From assembly GCF_002002735.1 (NCBI RefSeq), contig NZ_MUNY01000066.1:1-40185 (forward strand): a stretch of 40,185 nucleotides of DNA, read 5' to 3'. Below, in pieces: positions 1 to 7,214 of the stretch. The notes beneath the pieces are model-generated. The model ran no database searches and had not been told where the DNA came from. It was given only the letters and a program-made list of their open reading frames with translations. The translations under genes and the position numbers were made by a program. This DNA is from Algoriphagus sp. A40 (GTDB taxonomy: Bacteria > Bacteroidota > Bacteroidia > Cytophagales > Cyclobacteriaceae). Position 1 is the stretch's first letter. Each line of letters opens with the position of its first letter.

Positions 1-196
1 CGGGGGAGGGTATTTTGGTATCCACGAGGGGAATGAGGAGGACCAGAGTCGACATCTTTTTTTCAAAACTTAATCTGCACTAAAAATCATCGAGTATCTA
101 TTCTGAAAATTTGCACTTTAATTTTTAAAGATTGCGCCTGGTTGCCAGCTGGTTTTTGCTGGACTTTTTCTTAGAGTTTGGGTCTCAATCCTGACC

Positions 197-312
197 TGTG
201 GTACTTTATATCTTAATTTAATTAAATGCTGATTTTGAGCGAAATAGGGCTGTTTTTAGGCGGCAGAGGGATGATTTTGCCGTAAATTTACTCTCACATA
301 AAAAGTACCACA
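197..312. repeat. Perfect 11-bp inverted repeat ahead of the small recombinase gene
   Basis: TGTGGTACTTT at 197-207 is the exact reverse complement of AAAGTACCACA at 302-312. The right arm ends on the first base of the start codon of the downstream serine recombinase. Such a pair could be an operator or a recombinase binding site; this is inferred from position only. The rest of 1-311 is AT-rich and holds no gene that I can support. Confidence 0.5.
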
Positions 313-935
313 TGATGAGAATAAAATACAATCGCGTGAGTTCCCAAATTCAAACAGGATTGAGATTTGAAGCAGACACAGAAAAATACGATTTAACTCT
401 TCTCGAAAAAGTATCGGGCGCAATCAAATTTCGAGATCGACCGAATAAGACGCAACAACTAATCCAATTGGTGGAATCAGGTCAAGTAAAGGAACTGGTG
501 GTGGAAGAACAATCACGATTGGGTAGAAATACTGGCGATGTGATTCAAACTCTCGAATGGCTTGATCGACATGAAGTAAATGTAGTGGTGAGAAACCTTG
601 GAATCCAATCTCGACCAAATGGAAAGAAAAATCCAATATGGAAGATGATTTCAGCTGTAATGTCTTCCCTTTATGAGCTTGAGTTGGAGAATATAAAGGA
701 GAGAACCCAAACAGGCCGTATGATTTATGTCCAAAAAGGTGGGGTATTGGGTCGTCCGGCAGGATCTCAGGAATCAGATCGAGACTTCCTTCAAAAAGAA
801 GTAAGTATTTTAATTTTAAAGTATCTCAGCAAAGGAATGACCATGAGAGAAGTTTCGAAACTCACCAGCTCTTCCACTCGCACAATCCAAAAAGTTAAAA
901 GAATCGCTCAAAAACATAAAATGCTGGCAGAATGA
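312..935 (+). CDS. Small serine recombinase (resolvase/invertase type)
   Basis: The 207-residue protein has a resolvase-like N-terminal catalytic domain. A Y-N-R-V-S stretch at residues 6-10 places the likely nucleophile at Ser10, and SRLGRN at 68-73 matches the family's RLxRN motif, with Ser in place of the usual Asp before the arginine. An E-helix-like segment follows at about 105-135, and the last 40 residues look like the resolvase helix-turn-helix that binds the recombination site. The length is typical of resolvases and invertases (180-210 residues). Two Met codons open the frame, ATGATG, and the start overlaps the right arm of an 11-bp inverted repeat. The stop overlaps the next start by 4 bases. 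Its substrate site is unknown. I am confident of the family, not of the reaction (resolution, inversion or integration). Confidence 0.85.
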   Translation: MMRIKYNRVSSQIQTGLRFEADTEKYDLTLLEKVSGAIKFRDRPNKTQQLIQLVESGQVKELVVEEQSRLGRNTGDVIQTLEWLDRHEVNVVVRNLGIQSRPNGKKNPIWKMISAVMSSLYELELENIKERTQTGRMIYVQKGGVLGRPAGSQESDRDFLQKEVSILILKYLSKGMTMREVSKLTSSSTRTIQKVKRIAQKHKMLAE

Positions 936-1162
936 GTTATTCAGGAATGGACTTTGTCATACAGTATGAAGAGTTACTTGATGAACTTGACCGAACCATG
1001 GCATCAAAATTTCGGGAATTGATATTTCGTTACCGATATCTTGATCCACATGATTTGGTAAGCCCTGATGATGCTTTTCCAACCAAAAATGAGATGATAC
1101 GGCATCTTGCGACATTTATTATGATCGACCATTTGGAAGGTGATCCTGTAAATAGAAACTAA
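932..1162 (+). CDS. Small acidic protein of unknown function, coupled to the recombinase
   Basis: I do not recognise this 76-residue protein. It is acidic with several aromatic residues and has no signal peptide, membrane segment or cysteine cluster. Its ATG overlaps the recombinase stop codon in an ATGA, so translation is probably coupled. That overlap is the main reason to accept it as real. It may be an accessory factor of the recombinase, or simply cargo; the sequence does not decide. Confidence 0.65.
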   Translation: MSYSGMDFVIQYEELLDELDRTMASKFRELIFRYRYLDPHDLVSPDDAFPTKNEMIRHLATFIMIDHLEGDPVNRN

Positions 1163-1480
1163 GTTGAACTCTCCGGCTCAGTTTTCTAAATCCTAATCAT
1201 TTTTTATGCAGATTAAGTTTCGGTTGAAGATGCGCTGGATCTTGCGCTTGCATGCATGCTTTTCGATTTTTTGGCGAATTAGAAGATGATTGAGAGATGG
1301 GTTAATCCCACTTCAATTTTTTACGACAAGTTTTCAATCAGTTTAGAGTTGGGATTTTGGGATTCAACTATTCCAAACCCAAAAATTTCCCTCAATTGAT
1401 AGAGAAATGGACTGAAGTTCACACCATCACTTCTTACGACAAATTTGTGTTCTTTTTTAATTGAAAATCAATGGATTAAT
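1163..1480. other. Non-coding stretch left of the IS element
   Basis: No reading frame here is convincing. The word ttacgacaa occurs twice (near 1321 and 1434). No tRNA-like fold or terminator with a T-tract was seen. It may be the remains of a gene interrupted or deleted when the IS21 element arrived. Confidence 0.5.
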
Positions 1481-1579
1481 TGCAAAATCCGGTCAAATTG
1501 ACCCCCGCTAGCCGGAGTAAACTGACCCCTTTTGGCTGGAGCAAATTGACCCCCGTCCGCCGGAGTAAACTGACCCCCT
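1481..1579. repeat. Left-end multiple terminal repeats of the IS21 element
   Basis: Four related copies of (c/g)nggnnnAA(A/C)TGACCCC(C/T) lie at about 1491-1506, 1511-1530, 1535-1554 and 1559-1577, the later ones spaced by 24 bp. Multiple subterminal repeats are the known transposase-binding sites of IS21-family ends. Confidence 0.85.
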
Positions 1580-1653
1580 TGGAGGAATATTTTTTGGGAT
1601 TGGAATAGTGGGCTTTCAAAGGCTGTTGGATCAGGATTAACTACCCTGAACCG

Positions 1654-3210
1654 ATGGCTAACCGACCCCTAACCATGAATAAGATACGACAGATTTTGAG
1701 AGGCCACTTTGAAGGCCGTGGCTCCAAACAGCTGAGCCAGCTTACCGGGGTAGCCCGTAATACCGTCAAAAGTTACCTGAAACGATTTAAGGACACCCGA
1801 CTTACTCATCAGGATGTGGAACAGCTCTCCGATGAGGCGCTTTCAGAACTGATCCTCGGTCCCCCGGCTCCCCAGCAGCAGAGCAAGCGACAGGAAATTC
1901 TGCTGGCACTTTTGCCGGCCTATGCCAAAGAACTCCGCCGCAAAGGGATGACCCAGCAGCGTCTTTGGGAAGATTACAACGCCAAACACCCTCAGGGTTA
2001 CCGCTGCAGCCAGTTCAAAGCATACCTGAGCGAATACCTGAACCGCAGGAGCCTGACCATGCATTTTGAGCATAAGGCAGGCGACAAAGTATTCATTGAC
2101 TATGCTGGAAAACCACTTTACATCACCGATCCTGAGACGGGCGAGCATATTCCCGTGCAGGTATTTTTGGGAGTGTTGGGGTGCAGCCAATACACCTATA
2201 TGGAGGCAACTCTGACCCAAAAGAAAGAAGATTTTACAGAAAGCTGCCGCAGGATGCTGGAGTACTATGGAGGTGTCCCAAGAGCCGTAGTTCCGGACAA
2301 TCTCAAGTCTGCGGTCCAGAAGGGGAGCAAATATTCCCCGGTCCTCAACGAGACCTTTGAATCCTTTGCAGAGCATTACGGGACCAGCATTCTCCCCACC
2401 CGTCCACGCCAGCCCAGGGAAAAATCCCTGGTGGAAGGAGCTGTCAAACTGGTCTATCAGCGGATCTACATCCACCTTCAGAACAAGGTGTTCTTTTCTT
2501 TGGAAGGACTCAATGAAGCGCTGAGACCACTTCTTGCCTCTTACAATGACCGAGCTCTGCGGGGAGAGGAAAGTCGTCGGGAACAGTTTGAGCAGCTCGA
2601 ACGGGAAAGTCTGCAGGCACTTCCAGCCCTGCCTTACCAGCTGATGGAGGTCAAGATCTCCACGGTAATGAAAAATACACACATCTGTCTGGCCGTGGAC
2701 AAGCATTACTACAGCGTTCCCCATCAGTTCATCGGCAAGAAAGTGAAAGTGCTCTACAATGACGACCGGGTGGAGATCTTTTACCGATACCACCGTATTG
2801 CCCAGCACAAAAGAGACCGCCGCAAGCACAAGTACACCACCTCCGCCGATCACCTGGCCACAAGCCAGAGGTACGTGTCAAGCTGGAGCTATGACTATTT
2901 TGTGGGAGAAGGAAACAAGATCAGCAGGGAAGTCGGTGACTACCTGGCTGCGCTGATGGAGACCAAGCCCCATGCTGAGCAGGGATACAAGTCCTGTGCA
3001 GGCATCCTTCATCTGGCCAAAAAAGCGGGAAACTCCCGGCTGATATTAGCCTGCAAACGGGCTTCTGAATACGGAATCTACACCTATCCCATCATCGAGG
3101 ACATCCTGTCCAAGAACCTTGACACGCTCAGTCCATCTGAAGAACAGCTGGACGATACCGTACTGACACCCCGACACCACAACATCCGGGGCAAAGAATA
3201 TTACAGTTAA
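1654..3210 (+). CDS. istA: IS21-family transposase IstA
   Basis: The 518-residue protein has the IstA layout. An N-terminal helix-turn-helix (about 5-45, with the R-G-S-K-Q-L-S-Q-L-T-G-V-A-R-N-T-V run) binds the element ends. An rve/DDE catalytic core follows. Candidate acidic residues are the Asp in DKVFIDYAG, the Asp in VVPDNLKSA and the Glu in REKSLVEGAV, which match the IS21 DDE positions. A C-terminal beta-rich domain completes it. It joins the element ends to target DNA together with IstB. The length (about 500 residues) is normal and no frameshift is seen. istB follows after 12 bases. A second ATG seven codons in is a possible alternative start. Confidence 0.95.
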   Translation: MANRPLTMNKIRQILRGHFEGRGSKQLSQLTGVARNTVKSYLKRFKDTRLTHQDVEQLSDEALSELILGPPAPQQQSKRQEILLALLPAYAKELRRKGMTQQRLWEDYNAKHPQGYRCSQFKAYLSEYLNRRSLTMHFEHKAGDKVFIDYAGKPLYITDPETGEHIPVQVFLGVLGCSQYTYMEATLTQKKEDFTESCRRMLEYYGGVPRAVVPDNLKSAVQKGSKYSPVLNETFESFAEHYGTSILPTRPRQPREKSLVEGAVKLVYQRIYIHLQNKVFFSLEGLNEALRPLLASYNDRALRGEESRREQFEQLERESLQALPALPYQLMEVKISTVMKNTHICLAVDKHYYSVPHQFIGKKVKVLYNDDRVEIFYRYHRIAQHKRDRRKHKYTTSADHLATSQRYVSSWSYDYFVGEGNKISREVGDYLAALMETKPHAEQGYKSCAGILHLAKKAGNSRLILACKRASEYGIYTYPIIEDILSKNLDTLSPSEEQLDDTVLTPRHHNIRGKEYYS

Positions 3211-3222
3211 AACCAAAACCAC

Positions 3223-3966
3223 ATGATCGAACAAACGCTTGAGAAAATGAGAAAAATGAAGCTCTATGGCATGTTCCGCAGCTTCAAACATGCCACGCAC
3301 ACCCAGTCAATGGCCGGCCTCACGGCCGACGAGCTCATCCACCTGCTGGTGGAAAACGAATGGGACGAACGCCAAAACAGGAGCATGGAGCGAAGCCTGA
3401 GAAACGCCAGGTTCCGCTACAAAGCAACCGTGGAAGGGCTTGACTTCCATCCTGAAAGAATGCTGGACAAAAACCAGCTGCTTCGGCTGGCAGATGGCGG
3501 ATACATCAAGAAGGGAGAAAACATCCTGCTCACGGGAAGCACGGGGACAGGGAAAAGTTACCTCGCCTGCGCGCTGGGCAACCAAGCCTGCGCCCAAGGA
3601 CACAAAGTCCTCTATGCCAATACCAACCGGTTGCTCACCCAACTGAAAATGGCAAAGGCAGACGGCTCTTCGATCAAAGAAATGATCAAGCTCGAAAAGC
3701 AGGATGTACTTATTCTGGATGACTTTGGAATCCAGCCTTTAGACGTTCAGGGCAGAATGCTGCTGATGGAGATCATCGAAGACCGGCATGGAAAAAAATC
3801 AACCATCATCACCTCACAGCTTCCTATAACTGCATGGTACGAAGTAATCGGTGATCAGACCCTGGCAGACGCCATTCTCGACCGGATCGTACATGATGCA
3901 CACCGCCTGGAACTACAGGGAGAATCTCTGCGAAAAAAGCGAAAAATAAACCAAGCCAACTCCTAA
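3223..3966 (+). CDS. istB: IS21-family ATPase helper IstB
   Basis: This 247-residue AAA+ ATPase resembles DnaC. Walker A is GSTGTGKS at residues 105-112, and Walker B lies in the run VLILDDFG at about 163-170. In the family IstB forms oligomers on target DNA and recruits IstA. The N-terminal helical region (1-95) matches the IstB N-domain, and a basic C-terminal tail ends the protein. Length is normal and the frame is intact, so the element may still be able to move. Confidence 0.95.
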   Translation: MIEQTLEKMRKMKLYGMFRSFKHATHTQSMAGLTADELIHLLVENEWDERQNRSMERSLRNARFRYKATVEGLDFHPERMLDKNQLLRLADGGYIKKGENILLTGSTGTGKSYLACALGNQACAQGHKVLYANTNRLLTQLKMAKADGSSIKEMIKLEKQDVLILDDFGIQPLDVQGRMLLMEIIEDRHGKKSTIITSQLPITAWYEVIGDQTLADAILDRIVHDAHRLELQGESLRKKRKINQANS

Positions 3967-4015
3967 CTTAGCCTTCCAGAATTCCACTTTTCTGACCCAA
4001 AAATCCAAACAACTC

Positions 4016-4067
4016 TAGGGGGTCAATTTCCAGCGGCGACAGGGGGTCAATTTAATCGGCGTATGCA
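4016..4067. repeat. Right-end terminal repeats of the IS21 element
   Basis: Two inverted copies of the end motif, GGGGGTCAATTT, lie near 4017-4029 and 4042-4053. The outer copy runs to the terminal TGCA at 4064-4067. Confidence 0.85.
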
Positions 4068-4069
4068 GT

Positions 4070-5098
4070 ATGACTATCTCAAATGCACATAACCTAATGA
4101 AAGGTTATATAAAGGCAATTGAAGAAAGAAACAGCCCAAATCCAGTGGAAGAGGCGTTGGATGCGGTACTTGAACAAAGGTTTAAGTTGTTTAATAAATC
4201 ATCCAAAGATCTTGCCGATTTGGAAACAGGGTCAGTGCAGACAGCGATTACATCTCAACCGTACCACGAAATGAGAAAATATCCAAAAGGAGTTTCTAAT
4301 GATAAGATTCCCTTTGGTCAGGAACCGACAACAGACGAGTTCATCAAGAGAAGTGTCGAGTTTTACAGTGGTGTGAAACGTGTTTTGAAAGACTATGGGT
4401 CTTTGTTTGTAAATCTGGGAGAGTCCTATAATGACGGAGTTAGTTCCTTAACTACACATAAATTTGCAGTTGAGATGGTTAAAGACGGTTGGTATTTAGT
4501 CCAATCACTGAAATGGCGAAAATTAAATACAAAACCTCAAGGCAAAATCCGAAGGTTAAGACCAGTTACCGAAGAAATATTCCATTTCGTTAAGAACAAT
4601 GAATCCTTTAAATACAAGGAACCAGTTTTTTGGAGTAGGGACGAGAAAATTACTACTCAAACAGGATGCAACGATGAAAACCCAGGTGATCACAGAGTTT
4701 CACCCCTGAAATTTTCATTGAAAAGACCAAGAGTGTCCTTTACAGACTTCTTGGATAGTCAACATGTCCAAGGAGTAATTGAGGGGTGCGCCTTTAATTG
4801 GTCAAAATTGAAAAAGATTGACCCGACTTTTATCCATGTTGCTCCTGCACCAGATTACCTTCCAATTATCCCCATTCTGATGACCACTGATGTCGGGGAC
4901 ACAGTGCTAGACATATTTTCAGGATCAGGGACATTTTTGGACACAGCTCTTCGATTAGGTCGTAATGGGGTCGGTTTTGATACCGACCCTAACTCCATCA
5001 AGTTTTCAGAGAAAAGACTTGTACTTGCCTTGAAAGAGGAGATTTCCATCGATGAATTGTATCGTATCGAAAGTCAATACTTTTTAAATGCTGCTTAA
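4070..5098 (+). CDS. Beta-class DNA (N4-cytosine/N6-adenine) methyltransferase with altered catalytic motif
   Basis: The 342-residue protein has the permuted motif order of beta-class amino-methyltransferases (Pfam N6_N4_Mtase). The catalytic motif IV region lies at 61-65 and the SAM-binding motif I, DIFSGSGTFLD, at about 281-291, followed by an acidic GVGFDTD strand. Family members usually carry TSPPY, but here it reads TSQPY (Gln codon CAA at 4256-4258), a single-base change from proline. That position lines the target-base pocket, so activity may be reduced or lost. There is no neighbouring restriction endonuclease, so it looks like an orphan enzyme. The chosen ATG lies two bases after the IS21 end; ATG at 4097 is an alternative. 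The IS may have replaced the native promoter or the first codons. Confidence 0.85.
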   Translation: MTISNAHNLMKGYIKAIEERNSPNPVEEALDAVLEQRFKLFNKSSKDLADLETGSVQTAITSQPYHEMRKYPKGVSNDKIPFGQEPTTDEFIKRSVEFYSGVKRVLKDYGSLFVNLGESYNDGVSSLTTHKFAVEMVKDGWYLVQSLKWRKLNTKPQGKIRRLRPVTEEIFHFVKNNESFKYKEPVFWSRDEKITTQTGCNDENPGDHRVSPLKFSLKRPRVSFTDFLDSQHVQGVIEGCAFNWSKLKKIDPTFIHVAPAPDYLPIIPILMTTDVGDTVLDIFSGSGTFLDTALRLGRNGVGFDTDPNSIKFSEKRLVLALKEEISIDELYRIESQYFLNAA

Positions 5099-5099
5099 C

Positions 5100-5237
5100 A
5101 TGAGAAAGATCGATTTTATCAATGTCCTGAAAAGGGAGAATCCGACTCTTTCTGATGACCAGATAGCGCAGATTTATAGCCTCCTAATTAAGTTAGCCAC
5201 CATTGAATTCGAACATTATAAAGAGAATAATCCATGA
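5100..5237 (+). CDS. 45-residue protein ahead of the large serine recombinase
   Basis: An uninterrupted frame starts one base after the methyltransferase stop and ends in an ATGA overlap with the large serine recombinase. It encodes a charged, helical-looking protein (MRKIDFINVLKREN...) with no recognisable domain. Tight spacing on both sides and the 4-base stop/start overlap argue for a real, co-translated gene. Its function is unknown; a recombinase accessory role is speculation from position. Confidence 0.6.
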   Translation: MRKIDFINVLKRENPTLSDDQIAQIYSLLIKLATIEFEHYKENNP

Positions 5238-6784
5238 GAACTATCCTATATAAGAGAGTGAGTACGGACGAACAAGCAGATTCAGGGTTCAGTCTTCAGT
5301 ATCAGGAACAAGTCCTAAGACAGTTCTGTGAGTACAATAAGTTTGAAATAATCGGGGTCTATACTGAAGATTATTCAGGGAAGGATTTTAATCGACCCGA
5401 GTGGATCAAACTCATGAACTATCTCAAAAAAAATCGAGGAAAGGTTGATCAAGTACTTTGTCTTCGGTGGGATCGATGGTCTCGAAACCTTCATTATGCC
5501 CTCGATGAGATCAAGAAATTGAGTCTCTTGGGAGTGAAGATTAACACGGTGGAACAACCGATTGATATTGAGAATCCTGATTCAAAAGTTCTACTTTCTT
5601 TGTATTTGACACTTCCTGAGGTTGAGAATGACAAGAATTCAATAAGAACTACTGAGGGATCTCGAAGAGCCCGAATGGAGGGGTGCTGGACTGGCTCACC
5701 TCCGAGAGGGTATAAGTGTATTCGGAATGAAAACAGAAAGGCCACCCTTGTTCCAAATGAGAAGGCACAATTCATTCAAATGGCATTTGAACGAATGGCT
5801 TCAGGACTTTATTCTGCCAATGATGTTCGTTTGTGGTTAGCAAAGGAAGGGTTCAAATTACCCAAACAAACCTTTTATCATACGATTCGGAATATCGCTT
5901 ACATGGGAAAGATCTATGTTAAAGCGTGGAAAAAGGAATCCGAACAAATAGTGGATGGACTTCATCCAGCAATCGTCTCAGAGGACGTATTTAATAGGGC
6001 AAATAGGGTTCTTGACGGAAGAGTTCGTCAGATGGATTTTGAATCCGATAAAACCGATCTATACCCTGTTAAAGGCTTCATAACTTGTAAGAAACACGGT
6101 CGCACAATAACCGCCTATACCGCCCAAGGAGGGAATGGACAGCGAAAACATTACAGTTATTATATCTGTACCAAAAAGAATTGTTTTAGGTACAGAGTCG
6201 AGGAGGTTCACGGGAAAATTGAGGAGTTACTTGGTAAAATCTCATGGACTGCCGGAATGGTGCAGGTTTACAGAAGTTCTCTTCAGGGAATGATGGAAAA
6301 AGATTTCACAGGTCAAAAAGCCAAGATTGAGAAATTGAAATCTGATCGGGAAAAACTCTTCCAAAGAAAATTGACTCTTCAGGATTCGTTCCTTGATGGA
6401 AAAGTTGATTCAGGAGATTTTAAGGAGATGAAACTTCGGGTTGAAGGTGAAATATTCAAAGTCGAGGAATCTCTTAAAAGTTATCAGTCTGAAATGTCAC
6501 CATTTAAAGAATATCTAAATAAATCTCTTCCCATGATAGAACAACTTCCTGAATATTGGAGGAAGAGCGATGGAAAGACTAAGAAAAAGATTCTCGGTTG
6601 CATCTTTCAGGAAAAAATAGAAAATCTTGATTTCGAAGTTGCAACCACTTCCTTTACCCCTGAAATCTCGGTTCTTTTGGGTTTAGAGGGGGTTTTTGAT
6701 AGTGGTAAAACAAAAAAAGAGGTCGTTTCTGACCTCTTTTTTAAAATGGCTCCCCCTCTAGGGCTTGAACCTAGGACCCCATGA
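5234..6784 (+). CDS. Large serine recombinase (phage/ICE integrase type)
   Basis: The 516-residue protein has the large serine recombinase layout. The catalytic domain has RVS with Ser10 as nucleophile and DRWSRN at 80-85. A Recombinase domain spans about 150-265, with the GSPPRGY motif at 154-160. A zinc-ribbon-like region carries Cys285, His288, Cys312 and Cys317. A coiled coil follows at about 345-430, the segment that controls synapsis and directionality in this family. Such enzymes integrate and excise phages and conjugative elements. The last 24 codons (from about 493) are encoded by a terminator hairpin and by tRNA-Asn on the opposite strand, so the native C-terminus was probably different or shorter. 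It lies in a run with the methyltransferase and the 45-residue gene. Confidence 0.92.
   Translation: MRTILYKRVSTDEQADSGFSLQYQEQVLRQFCEYNKFEIIGVYTEDYSGKDFNRPEWIKLMNYLKKNRGKVDQVLCLRWDRWSRNLHYALDEIKKLSLLGVKINTVEQPIDIENPDSKVLLSLYLTLPEVENDKNSIRTTEGSRRARMEGCWTGSPPRGYKCIRNENRKATLVPNEKAQFIQMAFERMASGLYSANDVRLWLAKEGFKLPKQTFYHTIRNIAYMGKIYVKAWKKESEQIVDGLHPAIVSEDVFNRANRVLDGRVRQMDFESDKTDLYPVKGFITCKKHGRTITAYTAQGGNGQRKHYSYYICTKKNCFRYRVEEVHGKIEELLGKISWTAGMVQVYRSSLQGMMEKDFTGQKAKIEKLKSDREKLFQRKLTLQDSFLDGKVDSGDFKEMKLRVEGEIFKVEESLKSYQSEMSPFKEYLNKSLPMIEQLPEYWRKSDGKTKKKILGCIFQEKIENLDFEVATTSFTPEISVLLGLEGVFDSGKTKKEVVSDLFFKMAPPLGLEPRTP
6712..6746 (-). terminator. Bidirectional rho-independent terminator of tRNA-Asn
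   Basis: GAGGTC and GACCTC form a stem around a 6-base loop, extended by an A-run on one side and a T-run on the other. It ends the tRNA-Asn transcript on the minus strand and could stop the recombinase transcript on the plus strand. It lies inside the annotated recombinase frame. Confidence 0.8.
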
Positions 6785-6823
6785 TTAACAGTCATGTGCT
6801 CTAACCAACTGAGCTAAGGAGGA
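6750..6823 (-). tRNA. tRNA-Asn (GTT)
   Basis: Read on the minus strand, the sequence folds as a 74-base cloverleaf. Acceptor arms are TCCTCCT and AGGGGGA (one G-U pair) with discriminator G. The D-arm is agctcagttggttagagc, the anticodon loop CTGTTAA has anticodon GTT, and the T-arm contains GGTTCAAGCCC. CCA is not encoded. It is the likely attachment site of the accessory region, because the recombinase frame enters it. Confidence 0.95.
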
Positions 6824-6863
6824 ATTTTTGGTGTTTTCGCCTTCCCTTTTGGAATTCGTGTTG

Positions 6864-6895
6864 CAAATGTAGGTGCATCCCCTTTTTATTCCAAA
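6864..6895 (-). promoter_or_regulatory. Promoter of tRNA-Asn
   Basis: On the minus strand a -7 box TACATTTG (6864-6871) follows a -33 box TTTG (6892-6895) with a 20-base spacer. This matches the Bacteroidota TTTG / TAnnTTTG consensus. The tRNA-Cys at 39.8 kb has the same -7 box. Confidence 0.7.
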
Positions 6896-7083
6896 TCACA
6901 CTTGGAAAAAATCTTGGTTTCATCCCTGAAATCCTCCCTTCTGATTCTTTTTCAGCCACTTATTTTTTGAAAATGATCTGAGAAATAGGCTTTGAACATT
7001 CAGCTTTTGATCAAGCAAAGTGATAAGGTCCAACCTTGCCTCTAATTAGGTGGAACCAACTGAGCACTCCAAAACACGATTCT

Positions 7084-7160
7084 CACATCCCACATCCCAC
7101 ATCCCACAACCAGCATCCACAACCCAAATCGAAAATCCGAAATTCGAAATCCGAAATCCC
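7084..7160. repeat. Eleven-unit heptamer array whose word drifts
   Basis: The 77 bases divide exactly into eleven 7-base units. The first are cacatcc (three identical), then cacaacc, agcatcc and acaaccc; the last are aaatccg-like. The period never slips while the word changes. It sits just before the Gfo/Idh/MocA gene. The rest of 6896-7214 has no gene. Confidence 0.85.
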
Positions 7161-7214
7161 CAATTGCCATTTCCGCCATTTTTTCCTAACTATAAACTGT
7201 AATCCTGAACATTC

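Larger units (their letters stand above)
1481..4067 (+). mobile_element. Complete IS21-family insertion sequence
   Basis: The element begins TGCA at 1481 and ends TGCA at 4067. Its terminal 26 bases, read inward, match at 21 of 26 positions and both reach the string AAATTGACCCCC. It contains istA and istB in the standard order. Base composition is visibly richer in G+C than the flanks, which suggests recent arrival from elsewhere. No 4-8 bp target duplication is visible: the left flank ends ggattaat and the right flank begins gtatgact. The element may therefore be old, or the flanks may have been rearranged by recombination with another copy. The right end stops two bases before the methyltransferase start codon. 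Confidence 0.92.

Noticed and set aside
1843..2853. 336-codon minus-strand frame across istA
   Set aside because: Antisense shadow of a clear IS21 transposase; no domain in its translation.
7084..7160. CRISPR array
   Set aside because: Units are 7 bases with no spacers, and no cas genes are present in the window.
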